From assembly GCA_022695795.1 (NCBI GenBank), contig MU404207.1:1-64000 (forward strand): a DNA stretch of 64,000 nt, read 5' to 3'. The translations under genes were made by a program, and so were the position numbers. Every line of letters starts with the position of its first letter. The stretch's first letter is position 1. Positions 21,714 through 34,500 of the stretch are shown here, piece by piece. The notes beneath the pieces were generated by a model. The model saw only the letters and a list, made by a program, of their open reading frames with translations, made no database searches and was not told the DNA's origin. This DNA is from Biscogniauxia marginata. Lineage: Eukaryota > Ascomycota > Sordariomycetes > Xylariales > Xylariaceae.

Positions 21714-24181
21714 GGTGGTGGTGACAGTGGTGATGGCTGTGATTCTTCTCTGCTACTACTTTTGTGTTGGTATGTCAGTGAGGAGAAGTAGAAAAGAAAA
21801 CACACGAGAAGGGATGGGAGAATTTTGGGCCCAAGTCAATTCTCAGACCAGTGTTGCGACTTCCGCGTCCATGTTCGTGGTCCCGTCTTCAGGCAGTTGC
21901 CATCGAGTTCTACATGTACTTCTATGTCAGAGGGATGAGCAGGTGCACAACAGACTGAGAGTTATGGGCGAGTAGGGTCACTAATTAGACTAATAATAAT
22001 CGCTAGGGAGCTTGATTGTAGTCCCTTCGGGGCGCATACGACTCTTATATACCCCAGTTATACTACTCCCGGGTTCGAGCTTGCGTAGACGTCGTTACTG
22101 GTCTAGTGGCCTCGGTTGCTCTCATTCTGGTAGAATTTCGGATCCCTCATGGGCTTGAGGCCTTCGTCGTAAAAACCAGCCTCCGCCTACAAAAAAATAT
22201 TAGTTATTTGTCAGTGCAGAAAAAAAATCCCGTCCCAAGATAGTCGGGATATAAACTTTTCAAGCTAACAGTACCTTACTCATAGTTCGGTATCCAATAA
22301 TAACAATGTTACCAAACGCGCGCTAGTCTATATCAAATGGAGCGGCTGCCACAAAGCTGGCTAGGAGCACAGTGAAGAAATTGGAGACGCTCAAGAACAT
22401 GGTAGCAATAAGGAGTGGGCTTGCAGAAGGTGCAAGGAGAAATGTGTTTAGAAGAGACTGAATCTATAGATAATAACGAGGTCAAATTGGATACTTTTAA
22501 AAGTTGCTGCATACTTATAGAGAGAGTAAACTGTCGTTTTAATTTCACTGTAATGCTAATTAGTCCCACTATTCAGCTTTAGTTACGGATTCTCATGTTC
22601 TTATACTCAACCTTGGTTCCTGCTGTAATCATGAAGTCTCGAGTGACCTAGAAGATGATCATGTTCATGACGTACGACTTATTGTTGGTTTAATACTTCA
22701 CGATTCAACGCACAATACAAGGTTTGGATTGTCATGGAATATATTTAGCTGCGACCTTGCATCTAATGACATGATTGCTAAACATGAAGATTCTCTTGCT
22801 CTTTCGACATAGCTCTCTCCTGTCATCAATAAGGAAGCTCAGGAATTAGTAAAACTGACTACTGATACATTACTTATTCGCTGACCCGGCTGACTTTACA
22901 TCAACTTTCATATTAGCACGGTACCAAGTCCCAATTCAACCGGCTCCTTTCCAACATGATGCAATTTGTGACGAGGTTACATGACGTGACATACCATATA
23001 CCTAGGTCCTTTAGGGGGAGGTGGGGGTGTAGGGCTGAGACATAATCTAACGGACTGATCTGATCTTAGGTATAGATTGCGCTATAATATTTAAAGACAT
23101 CGAATATTAACGAGTCTGCGTTTAGTAGGGTTTACTTACCTGTCCGTGGGTTCTAATTATGGATGATTAAGAGTCGTCCAAGATTATACCAGCAATGACA
23201 TCATAGGTAGTATAAAGCCGACTACATAATACCACGTTTTCTAAGTTCATGTTTGTTATCATCCATATCTTAGGTCTTGGAGGAGAATTTTAAGTCGATA
23301 TTGGCGGTTAGGTTAGGTCCTTTCCTTGTGAGGTCACGTTGGACTGAATATCTTGTCCTGTCCGGGTAGCTGGGGATAGGTACAGTTTATTTCTGCTCGG
23401 TCGGCTACATGCGACGCAAGTATGTGATATATCACAAGTCAAATAAGACGTATTGTTCACTCTGCTGTCGGGCGCGCACCTCTCGAAATTCGGGTAGATC
23501 AGATACGTACCTACCTACCTACCTACCGGGCTGGTAGATAGATGTACATATGTACCTGTGTTATAGGTGGGGTAGCATGGGGCCAAACTGGGCTCAAGTC
23601 AACCCCTGCCCATCGCCCCACATACTTTAACGCAGCTCTTGTCAAGTGCTGATAGGCTATAGCTTCCTCACCTACGTGTGGCAAGTGTGGGGGACCTGAG
23701 CTCTTCCCCACTCACTATGGCCGCCTGGTTGCCTGCCCATGTAAACTACAACTTCAACTCCGACAAGGCTGCATGTCTTTAGGTACAGTAGGTACCTACG
23801 TAGTGCCTGTGTAACTGTACTTTAAGCTCGTCCGCTACGTCCAACAAACTCTGCCTAAGGTTTAAATAATTTCTCACATGCTCACGGCTGCCGCCATCCG
23901 CCAACTCTCCTGTCCTCACATCGCACCACTTAAGGTCCAGAATAGGTGCAGGATGGGTCCAGGATGAACACTCGCATCACAGCCTTACTTACTACACAGT
24001 AATTTCAATACCCTACCCTGCCCGACCCCGTTCATCTGACAGATTATCGCCGCTTCCTCTCTGTCTCCCATTTATCGGCCGTCCTAGGACAACGGCAACA
24101 CCATTATTCAATTCCCAGCTACTTCTACGATCGTCTCAGCAGACTACTCCCACCAGGTGGTAACGCAGCCATTCGGCCGAC
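21714..24181. other. mostly intergenic, with one exon pair
   Basis: Apart from the exon pair at 22103-22322 (listed separately) no coding sequence was recognised. The region contains (ACCT)n steps at about 23509-23527. The 23880-24180 part is CT-rich and is probably the leader of the next gene. Confidence 0.5.
22103..22322 (-). CDS. orphan terminal exons of a small unknown protein
   Basis: The minus strand shows a well-formed last exon, 22186-22103 (27 codons plus TAG), preceded by a TAACTAAT branch and a TTTTTTTGTAG acceptor. It encodes AEAGFYDEGLKPMRDPKFYQ and seven more residues ending NESNRGH. In phase with it an upstream exon ends at 22275 with AAG|GTACTG, preceded by FGNIVIIGYRTMSK. 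That exon is open back to about 22322, where an in-frame TAG could be part of an acceptor (GACTAG). The short hydrophobic stretch plus charged tail resembles small mitochondrial inner-membrane subunits, but I cannot name it. The 5' exons were not found, so this is either partial or a relic. Confidence 0.38.
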
Positions 24182-25605
24182 ATGGCTACCACAGGTAGCA
24201 TCTCCGACGATTGGCAGGAGGTGGAGAACGACGCCTTCTCTGTCGTCTCTCTTCCCACCTCTGAAGATGCCCCGCTTGCTTCCTCCCGTGGCCCACCGGA
24301 GAGCCCTACACGAAGCCATGCTTCCGAGAGTCTTCTTCGACTGCCCATTCGACCCAAGTATCCTGACCATGCCGGGCTCGAGTCCGAGTCCGATTCCGAC
24401 AATAGTACCGAGAGAGATGACGATGTCGAGAGATACGGCATGGACACAAAGGATGTCGAGCCCAGAAACTCCGCCGAGGGCCATCTGAGTGACATATTGG
24501 ACGTCGACATCGATCCCAACGTCCTCTACCAGGCTACTGCCTCCTTAATCAAGCTTATCACCGAGATCGTTGCTCTTATCAACCTCCGGGGCGACACTGA
24601 TGCCCTTGTCGGCGCTGGTAAGATCAAGGCTGAGTGTAGTACTCTGATAGATCGCCTATCAACCCTCCAGCCCATACTCCAAGGCTATTCTAAACACTGG
24701 AAGTCGGAGGGGAACACTGTCGAGATACCCATTGACCCGGGTCTCTATGAATGGATGGCCGGTCTTAGAGTAGAACTACTGGGGCTACAAGCAATATGGG
24801 AGGTACAATCGCATCCACTAGGCCTATCTAGTTCGGGCCAGTCATGGGATTCTTCAAGTGCCAAGCGCTACCTTGACATCTTGGCCGACTCATCTAGCCA
24901 GATTGAGGCATTCATGCCCGTCTTACAAGCGTACGTGTTACCCCATCTGTTCTTCCGACGAGAACCGAAAGACTTACACACTGAGTTAGCGATTATGAGG
25001 ACTTCCACACTGCCCACCTACCTGTTCTATCGATTTGGGACGCCGATGCTGCCCATCCGGCTCCCAGGAATGGGGGACCACCCCTCGGGCAAATGGCTCC
25101 GGGCAGCAATCTTGCTCTCCTGCGCCGAGAACTATATGCTCTCAAGGACCAGATCACTGCCTCCATCGGCGAGTTCGAAGTACCAAAGAAGAACGGTGCT
25201 TCCGGTGACACAGATGTACCAGTTGATTTGATGGAGGTGATGAATTCATACCATACCATTAAATCCTCCATGGATGTGATGCTTTCAAATCACGCTTCGG
25301 ACTGGATTGAGTACAGCCTTGCTGGTGGTCTCACATACCCCGAGTTCTGCAGACTCAATCCGGATACGATCCGCTCTCTGAACCTTCAGCTTAAGGAGCT
25401 GACTGACGAGCTTAATGCCGAATTGAACAGAGTGCATTCTCTGCGATATCTCAACGACCCAGATGATCTTCTCCAGGATGAAAAACCGACGTTCAAGAAA
25501 TCCGTGGTTGATGGATTTAGCACCATAGAGAAAATTCTTCGGTCCCTTTTCCAGATACACAAGCCCGCACCCGCACCCGCACCCATTCAGCAGGACGGAC
25601 AGTGA
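24182..25605 (+). CDS. acidic hypothetical protein
   Basis: Predicted 454-aa protein in two exons, 24182-24930 and 24990-25605. The 59-nt intron has a GTACGT donor and a GAGTTAG acceptor, and joining them turns two overlapping frames into one continuous reading (LQA|DYEDFHTAHLPVLSIWDADAAH). The first 110 residues are acidic, serine-rich and probably disordered (ESESDSDNSTERDDD). The rest is mostly helical-looking with repeated leucines, including a possible coiled coil (ALLRRELYALKDQI) and LKELTDELNAELNRV. The C-terminus has a short PAPAPAP repeat. No enzyme motif, signal peptide or membrane span is visible. I do not recognise the family. Confidence 0.68.
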
Positions 25606-28600
25606 ACGCGAATAGCGGCTATGGGGTGCTCGTTCACGGTATGTATGATTGTAAGGATATCCAACTGGGAATTTGAAGAGGTTATGATATGATACCTAGA
25701 AAAAAATATATAACTAGCAGGCAGAGTTTGGCGTTCACCATTTCCTTGAACGGATTAAAACTCGTCTCGGCTTACTTTATCATGGATATTTCTATGCAAG
25801 CTCCAGAATAGATCGTTCCTCTCTGGACAAGTCCTCTTCAATTTAGCTGTCCCCCTCTCGACGCCCGTGGCAATCAGTAGACGCACCGTGCTCCTAACAA
25901 TGGAAACACGCCGAACTCTTCTTTCATTATTTCTTTCTGTGACCTAGGAGGCAGCTCGGGTAGTACATAGGTAAGTGTCGAACCCATGAACTCCAGAAGG
26001 AGTTTTTGGGGTCGCCTTTACCACTCAAGTACCTGGCGTTCAGGACACAATAAGATAGTACTTCTTGCGCCTCTTGGTGTTCCTAAGAAAGGGGGATAAT
26101 AAGCGTCTGTCGAGCTAGCGGCCCCTCCCGCCCTTAGCGCAATCCGACTAGCCTTAGGTACATTAGGTACCTACCTACCTACCCGTACTTAACCTTATCT
26201 AATTCAAGATACTTTGAGTTTACCCGAGGCAAGTGCTGCGCGATGTTAGTGGTTGCGCCTCGTGTTGTTGTTTAGTCTATCGTAGACGAGACGATGGTGG
26301 TACGAGCAAGCTACAGCTAGGTATAACCGAAGAAGACGGTAGCGACGCGCGAGGGTAATTTACTTAAGGACTGGTCTTTGAGGTGCTTTTTGTGTGTATA
26401 TATATATATGTATATAAGAACTTGTATAGGGGAGAAGGGGATGTGGGAGAATGGATGGATAGATAGGCAGATCAAGCGGTAGGTATGATGCGGTGAAGAT
26501 AGACGAGCAGGGAGGGGGGTTACAGATCACACCGGAAAGAGGGACGAAGAGACGGAGGAAAAGGAGAAGAAGAAGAAGAAGAAGAAGAAGGGAGAACCTG
26601 GATATGTTCCATTAAGGTTTTTACCCTATTAATTTAACTTCTGTTCAATTCCTTTTTTGGAATGTTTCCCGGGGGTGGGGACGGTGAACCGGAACCGTGG
26701 TGTTGGCATTGATGGGAATGGGGACTGATACACCTACCTTACCTGAGTTTATATAACTTGGGTAGGTTAGGCTTGGCTGACATATAGTACGTACATACAG
26801 ACCTAGGTAGTGTGTAGGTAGGTAGTCTTTTTAAAGCTTGTTTATGTATGTAGGTACATATGTAGTATGCATGCTCTGGGGGGGGAAAAAAAATTGGATT
26901 ATACGCATTGCATAGGACACTAGATTATGTATGTATGTCAATACATGGTAAGTGTGGAGGATGCGGGATGTTTTGCGGATTTGCTATGGGCTTGTGTAAT
27001 GCAGCGTTCGTGTGCTATGGAAACTACCTAGTAGGCATGCGGTCTGTGTAGAACGTTAGTCTAGGATATGGAGCATGCGTATATGTACGTAGTTAGGTAT
27101 ACTTATAGATTAGCAAATCAACTACATATGTTTAAACTTATTAGTATATTAATCGCGGGAGTTATAATCTCAACTACTGGCTTTCTACCAAATGACATGA
27201 AATGTACCTATATTTGATGTATTCATATAAATCAATTATTATATATATTCTATTAAGAGATACAATTTAAAGTCTAGTTTTATATATAAATGTTAGTATA
27301 ATTTATAGCTTGCTTGTTTAAGGTAGCTATACATGCGAATTATACGTAGAGCGTACATATCTACCTAGATAGACTACCTAAGTATGTAATGTTAAAACCG
27401 GAACTCCTATCGCAAACCACATACCTACCTATGGATTCAGCTCTTAGTAACTAACCCAGTTCGAGTATAGGAATTAAAGCTGAGTCCGATAGCACGGGCA
27501 ACCCTCCGCCCCGCCAGACTGCATTAGGTACCTATGTAACTAAACCCCATCTTCGATTAATCTTCCCTCGCGGAACCGTCCAACGATCTCTGATGGTCAA
27601 GGTCCCCCCGCCCACAAAAAAACTTTCAAAGTCCCATTCGCGGTGATGCGGAAAAAGCACAACGTCGGTCAAAGTCTAGTTTTATCATGCGGACATTTTC
27701 TAGGCATTGTCTAACCAAAAAAAAATACATCATGGAGATACCTATTGAACCTACATACATACATACATAACACCGGGGCGGGCGGTGTTGTTACATGTGT
27801 ACTGTACGTTGTTAGAATGCCCGAGTTTAGCCTAACCTAACCTACATCGATTGGTAGTTCATGTTGCTCGCAATTCTGTATTACATAGGTACCTATGTAT
27901 TACAAGTATGTAGTACACTGCAGCACTGTAGGAGAGAGTCTCGGCAAACTCGATCCTTTCGAGGATCTGCGTGTCTTCGCACTCGAATCCATCTGTGTGT
28001 GATCTGCATCCAGTACGTAGTCGGCCGCTTCTTTTTTTTCTTTTTTTTCTCTTGATGTACATTTCTTTTTAGCCGAGAGAGATTGTTGGGCATGATCATC
28101 CATCGGTGCCGCGAGAACACTGGGTTTGGTTGACATTTTTCCTACTCTCCCTCCTCATTCGCTATGATGTTCCCTTTTTTTTTTCCCCAGAAAAAAGAAT
28201 AAACCAAAAAGAAAAAGAAAACAAAAAACCAAGCCAGATAAGCATGTTAAGTGTGGGTGATGATCCAGGAGATATCTCTGATGCACAGTATATGTATGTA
28301 CGTCTTGTACATATGCGTATGTAAACAAGCTATGTACTGTATATATTACGTACCGCCGTCACTAGCGTGTAAGTGCCACCCAGAGTGTCTCCTAGTTGAA
28401 GATCGTTGGCCCGAAGGAGCTGTGATAGTCCCGACATGGTCACCGCGAGGGTTCTTTATTGCCACCACTACTGGGTATTCCTCCTCTCCTCCCCTCTCAG
28501 TAGCTCTCACCGATTGTCCTGGGTCGGGTCATACGAGGATCGTACCTGCATGTATACATATGTAACAAGTTATATAAACTAGATCGAGTCGCTTCCTCTT

Positions 28601-28749
28601 ACCTCTCGACGCAGGCAACCGCCCGAGATCCCGACGACAGCAAACCCTCAAGCTCGTCTCACCACTATCAGCTAGCGTATCTCTTCCTCCTCTTCCTTTC
28701 CCAAACTAAATAGTTGTCATTGTCCTATACTCGCTCCGCTTTAAACGAC
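25606..28749. other. gene desert with microsatellites and AT-rich block
   Basis: No supported gene in about 3.1 kb. Visible are a (GAA)n run at about 26564-26590, ACCT/AGGT steps at about 26157-26184 and 26790-26825, and a strongly AT-rich block at about 27115-27310. The last 150 bp before the next gene is CT-rich leader. Confidence 0.6.
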
Positions 28750-29696
28750 ATGCCTAGCTTCGCTGCCCTAGTTCGCGTCCTCGCCATCGCGGGAGTTGCC
28801 ACGGCGAGCAACCTGGCCGTCCGCGCCGACGAATACACATGGAAGCTCACATGGACGGGGCCGGAGACATGTCCCGAGGTGCCATGCCCATACTGTACGT
28901 CGCAGCGTTCTCCATCTACCTACTCCCATATACATCTCTTTTCTTTCTCGTCCGTCTTGCCTACGTTTCTCTCACGCACTTAAAGAGCCCATCAAATACT
29001 TATCCAACTTGCGTGACGTGGCACATAAATCATAATGACGAGTTACTAACGCGCACGACTCGCTTCACCTTATAATAGCGTACGAAGTCTCGGGACCACG
29101 GTACAGCTCGCCCGAGGGCTCCATCCCCTCGTTCACGGCGACCTGCGAAGGGACCGTGGACGAGCCGCTGAAGGCGTGCGAGCTCGGCACGCACGAGGGC
29201 GCCTCGGAGCCCGCCATCTCGGGCAACTTCAGCACGTACGAGACGAGCGGCGTGGGTCCGGGGCAGATCATCATCACGGCGACGTGGTTCGAGGAGAAGT
29301 AGTAAGTCTCACGCGCAAGCAAACCCGTCATTCTTTTCCCCCTCCACGCCTATCATCCCCGGGGTACTCTAGGGGATCTTTGAGTTCCTAGGACGAAGAT
29401 ATGGATATGAGAGCGAGAAGGAGAAAAGTAGCTGAGATGGACGAAAGAAGAGACATTATCTAGACGATGATTTACTGACGAGTCGTGTTTCCAACTGCTG
29501 CAGCAACGAGGACTTGACCCTCACGGGCGTGTCGCCCATGCAGGCTAGCGAGGAGAACCAGGGCACGTGGGACCTTTACCCGGGAGGCTGCCCGCTGACG
29601 GACTGCCCGGGGACTAGTACTTCTAGTACCAATGCGACGGCACCCACGCCCCGGCGACGGGCGGCGTGGAGGAAGGCCGGCAAGCGGGATTCCTAA
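28750..29696 (+). CDS. small secreted cysteine-containing protein
   Basis: Predicted 186-aa secreted protein in three exons: 28750-28894, 29079-29301 and 29504-29696. Donors are GTACGT and GTAAGT; acceptors are AATAG and CTGCAG; the phases agree. The N-terminus MPSFAALVRVLAIAGVATAS has a basic residue then a hydrophobic core, typical of a signal peptide. The mature part has six cysteines (CPEVPC, TATC, KAC, GGCPLTDC), enough for three disulfides, and one NFS plus NAT glycosylation sequons. It ends in a Ser/Thr-rich, then strongly basic tail (PRRRAAWRKAGKRDS). No catalytic motif is visible. It fits the broad class of small secreted proteins or candidate effectors. That class is defined by size and composition, not function. 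Confidence 0.72.
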
Positions 29697-31329
29697 AGAT
29701 GACGATGACGATGAAAACGACGATGAGGAACTGCGGGGGGGGGAGATGAGAACGGAAAATCCGACCGTATAAGATTAACGAGCTATCCAAAGACAGAAAA
29801 AGAAGAAAAGAAATAGGACAAATGCGGTGGTGCTAATAAGGAGAGGCTCTACAGCTAACGTGACAAGCGAGGAGGTTAAACCACCGATTAATGCCATAAT
29901 CATAGTAATGATGAAAAGAGGAAAGGAGGAAGAGAAGAATGAGAGGGGGTAGAGAAATAAAAATAAAAGCCAAAGGCCGCTCTGTGCTTATTAACTTACA
30001 GATTATGTTCATCCATCGTAGATTATAGGACAGGGAGTTACTAGAAAGAAGATGGTGAAAAAAAAAAGATAAAAGAAAAGTGAAACCTCCACGGGAGATG
30101 ACCGCTAGTTTTGCATCAACCTCTTCTCTTTCTTTCTTTCTTTCTTTCTTTCTTTCCTTACTTCCTCCCCATCTTCCCCTTCCTCTTCCCCTTCCTCAGA
30201 GCCAAACTCCGCAACCAACCAATAACCCCCTAACTTCACTACGTACCAGTTAGTTGCCAAGTTAAATCACACCCCTACTATGTCGTACATACATAATGCA
30301 TTACCCATTCGCACCGGATACCTAATTTCCACGACCCCCCTCCCCCCAACCCTTCGTTAAAACACAACAACACGAATCATCCCATCCCATGCCATCCACA
30401 TTCCCTCTCCCGAGAAAACAAACCCTTGTCAGCGAGCGGACAAGTAATACTACCTAGACAGCAGTAAGTAACGCCCGCAGATCTTATACAATGGAGTTAA
30501 CAGAAATAAGTACTTAACTACCTAGGTAAATACATATAAAATATATAAACCTTTTGTCACCAACACAAATCCTCTTTGAAAACCCCGAAAGGACAAAATC
30601 TTAAAAAAGGGCCGACTATCTACATAATGGCCAAGGCGAAAAAAAAAAAAGAACCCGTCGGGACTAATGTAATATAAAGATTTTCATGTTTCCTTACCTA
30701 CCTACCTACTTACCTACCTACCTGGGTATTACTATAGAGATGTTGTTTAAAAAAATAAAAAATAAAAATAAAAACCCCGTGAAACAAAATCCAACTAAAA
30801 CATAAACCGCACGAATTATACATCCATGTGATTATATATAGGTATATGTATTTATATATGCTATACACCACGCCATGCAAAAATAATCCTCCAAACAAAT
30901 AAACAATGCATGTTTATTCATACCCCCCCTCTCTCTCCCGCCCCCCGTTCATGTTCTGAAAACCCCTCCTCCCCCCCCAGAGTTATTTCTTTTCATAAAT
31001 CAAGCACACACACATAATCAACCAATCAACCAATCAGTCAATCAACCTCCCAAACCCCCTCTCTTTCTTTCCCGCCTCCCCAGGGTAAATAAATAAGTAA
31101 AAAAAAATCTATATAAGATGGAAAGCCAACTAAAACTCCTCCCTTAAACCCCTTACTACTCCTAAAAAAATAAAAAATAAAAAAAAGCCTTTCCCCCCCT
31201 TCCCCCAACAAATCCAAGTAAACTGTAAAAAGATTCGAGATCCCGATTTTTTGTTCTACCGTGATGTTGCTCGCGTTGTGTGTATATGTTGTATGGTGTA
31301 ATGTGTATCCGTTGCATGCATGTGTCATG

Positions 31330-31360
<31 letters not shown>

Positions 31361-31571
31361 GCCCGGCTTCAAAAACTCTCGAGAAAAAAAAAACCGCCTT
31401 TTTAATATCGACAACGAAACAAACTGTTGTGAACCGACCGATACCGACCGACCGATCGCTCAGGGGTTGGTTAGATAGATAGATGGCAAGCGATGACTGA
31501 GATTATGTAGTATAAAAATATATATATATATGCATATATAAATAATAGCGACCCGACTTGGCTTAGTCGAG
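29697..31571. other. intergenic with many simple repeats
   Basis: No supported gene. It contains a GATGAC-rich stretch just after the secreted-protein stop, a (CTTT)n run at about 30127-30156, (ACCT)n steps at about 30696-30722, a (TA)n run at about 31331-31357, and many A or C homopolymer runs. The two flanking genes converge here. Confidence 0.65.
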
Positions 31572-34500
31572 TCATGAAGCCGCAGCAAGCTCTGCGTAGC
31601 GCGTGTTCCTGTCGACGAGCTGCTCCATCCTTGGGATAAGCTCCGGCATGCGGAACGGTTTCGAGATGACGTCGTCCTTAGGTAGCAGGTTAGTCTCATC
31701 TCATCCATTAGTAGGTAAAGGGGGAGAGGATGGGGATATGTCTTACTACTCCTGCGGCCTTCGCATCTTCGATTTGCTCAGGCCGTGCATACGCCGTGAC
31801 GGCGATAATGGGAATATGGCTGACGATTGTTCCGTTGCGCTCGAGCTCGCGGATCTTGCGAGCACAAGTCATGCCATCCATTACTGGCATCTCTAAATCC
31901 ATCAAGATGATAGAAATATCATCGCCCGAATCTTGCTTTCCGTTCCAGAAGCGCGATTCTTTCAGAGCCTCGAGAGCTTCGCCTCCGTGGTTGGCCACCT
32001 TCGTATTGTTCCCGACATTTTGAAGAGACCTTTGAAGCACCCTCTGATTTACCAAGTTGTCTTCGACGATGAGCACGTCAAATACCCGTTTACCATCATC
32101 TGAAAACCTCGGTTTGGAGGCGACAACCTGACCAGGCCGATTCACAGCTTCGCTACCGCTAGGCTTTGGATGTCGAGTCTCAATGGTAGTTGAGGACCCA
32201 GGTGCGCGTGTGAGCGGCGGGGCAGATGGTAATACCTTGGTATCCGGCGATTGCAGTGTCGTCTTACGACTTTGTATATAGAAAGAAAACGTACTGCCAA
32301 CACCCTTCTTCGAACACGCCCCGATCTGTCCACCTTGCAGTTCCGTCAAAATCCTAGAAATGAAGAGGCCTAATCCTGAGCCTCCATACTGGACATGCGT
32401 TCTGGGAGAGGCCTGTGAAAAACGTTGGAATAGCAGCTTCTTCTCGTGCTCGTCTAACCCTCTGCCAGTATCTTGTACGGAGAAGTGGAGATTGATCTTC
32501 TCCCCATCACCCCATTCGGCTTGCTCAGTCAAATCGTTCCTATCGGTCCGGTCGCTTTGGAAATAAGTGATCTCGGTGTCTGTCCTCTCGGTCACATTCT
32601 TAGATGCATCTAGGGTGACAATGATAGAGCGTCGAGGACGGGATTGGGTGAATTTGATGGCGTTTGTCATCAAGTTGATTAATACTTGTAAAAGCCGCGA
32701 GGGATCCAGCTTGACCCAGTCGATGCCCATATCGAGGTAGCGATTCCTGACCACAAACTTCATCTCAATGCCATTTGTATTCATTTCACCCTCAAACATC
32801 TTCAGAACGCGTTGCACGACGGCAAGGGGCTGAGCATCAATGGGTGTTACTAGAAGTAGCTGCGAGTCCAGTTTCGAAAGGGTTAAAATATCATCAACGA
32901 TACGCTTCTGGTGACTTGCGCAGAGCGTAATGGTGTTCGCCGCTTCCACACAGCCTTCTAAGGCTAGTCTCAGGTTCTCATCTTGTGGCAGACCCTCTTT
33001 GGAAATGGTATATTTCGACAAGCTCCCAGCAATCTCGTCGGCGCATTGGAGAATAGCACTGAGTGGGTTGCGCATCTCGTGACTAGTAATATCAATGAAA
33101 TTCTCTTGCTGCCGTTTAAGTTCGACAGCCTCCTCACGACGTTGCGTCTGGATTTGCTCGGCTAGCTTTTGTTGGGATATGTTTGTAATACACCCAAAAA
33201 TGCCCTTAACACCGCCACCGATATTCCTTTCTGGGTACGCGCTCATCAATACCCAGGTATCAATGAGGTTGTCACCATCATGTCGGGAGCATTTGAATCT
33301 GAACTCGTGGGTGACTGCGACCTTCTCCACGATCAGTCGATGCCATACTACCTCTAAAGCAGGCCGGTCTTCATCCCTCACGCTCTGCATCCAATTATTA
33401 ACACTTTCTGATCTGTTATGCCTTGAGATATCCCACCACATATCGTTGCAGTACGTGAAATTGCCATGGTGATCGGCGATGAACATCCCGACGGGGGCGA
33501 ACTCGGCCATCCTCGTGAACTTGAGTTCACTCTCTTGAACCTCTTGAGTTCGAATGTGTAGTTGTTTTGCCAACTCTTGACGATCAGCCGCTGCCATCTG
33601 CGCTGCTTTCTGACCCCGGCGTATCTCTTCTTCGAATAGGACAACAGATGCTAACGATGTTGCGAGCTGCCTCGACAATAGGTTGATAAAGAGTTGGTAA
33701 TCCTCATCATACGGCCGTCTAGGATTGACACCCATAACAATGAAGCCAACTACACTTTCACTGCCCGTCGTCGGGTGGACGGGAAAGATGACGATGGAGT
33801 GGCACGGATCACCGCCACCTCGCCAGTCAAACCCATCCATGAGATTGTTGGGAAGGGTTCCATTATCTGCTGACAATATAACCGGCTTTCCCGAGTTTGA
33901 CATGGATTCTCGCATGTACGGGGCAAACCCTTCACTACTAGTCTTCAAATCCAAGGAAGCGACTAGGCATGGATGGCCCACGGGCACACCGAGCGAAGCC
34001 TCAAGATTTAACTGTGGGGGATTCAGCCAACTTCCAGAGTGCATGGACGAAACATCACTCTCCGAATCGTCTATGACGGAATAGACCAGGTTGAACGGAA
34101 CATCATCCTCATTGTACTCGAGTCCTTTGTTGACCTGGGTCCAAAAGCTTTTGATGTCCCGAGCCATTGCAGTCTTCTCGCCGACCTCGCGCAAAGTGTG
34201 CATCCTCCTCTCAGCGACCTTTCGTCGAGTATGCTCGAAGGCTGGGTTGTATAGGCCCACGACAGAACCGTCAGGGCCGACAAGAGGCACGATAGACCAC
34301 GAGAAAAAGGTTTCCTCGTCAAAGCCATTCCGCCTCACCATGAGACGATCGTCATTTTTCATTGTCGCTTGACCGGAATCCCAAGCACCTTCGAAGACAG
34401 GGGCAATCTCTGGCCAAAGCTCAGCCCACGCCTCAATGTAGCTCTGACCCATGAGCTTGGGGTGTTTCTTCCCTGCCATAGCGACATAGGCCTCATTGTA

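Noticed and set aside
22068..22112. tRNA-like pieces: GGGTTCGAGC and TGGTCTAGTGG
   Set aside because: The B-box-like element precedes the A-box-like element, so they cannot form one tRNA, and no acceptor or anticodon stem pairs around them.
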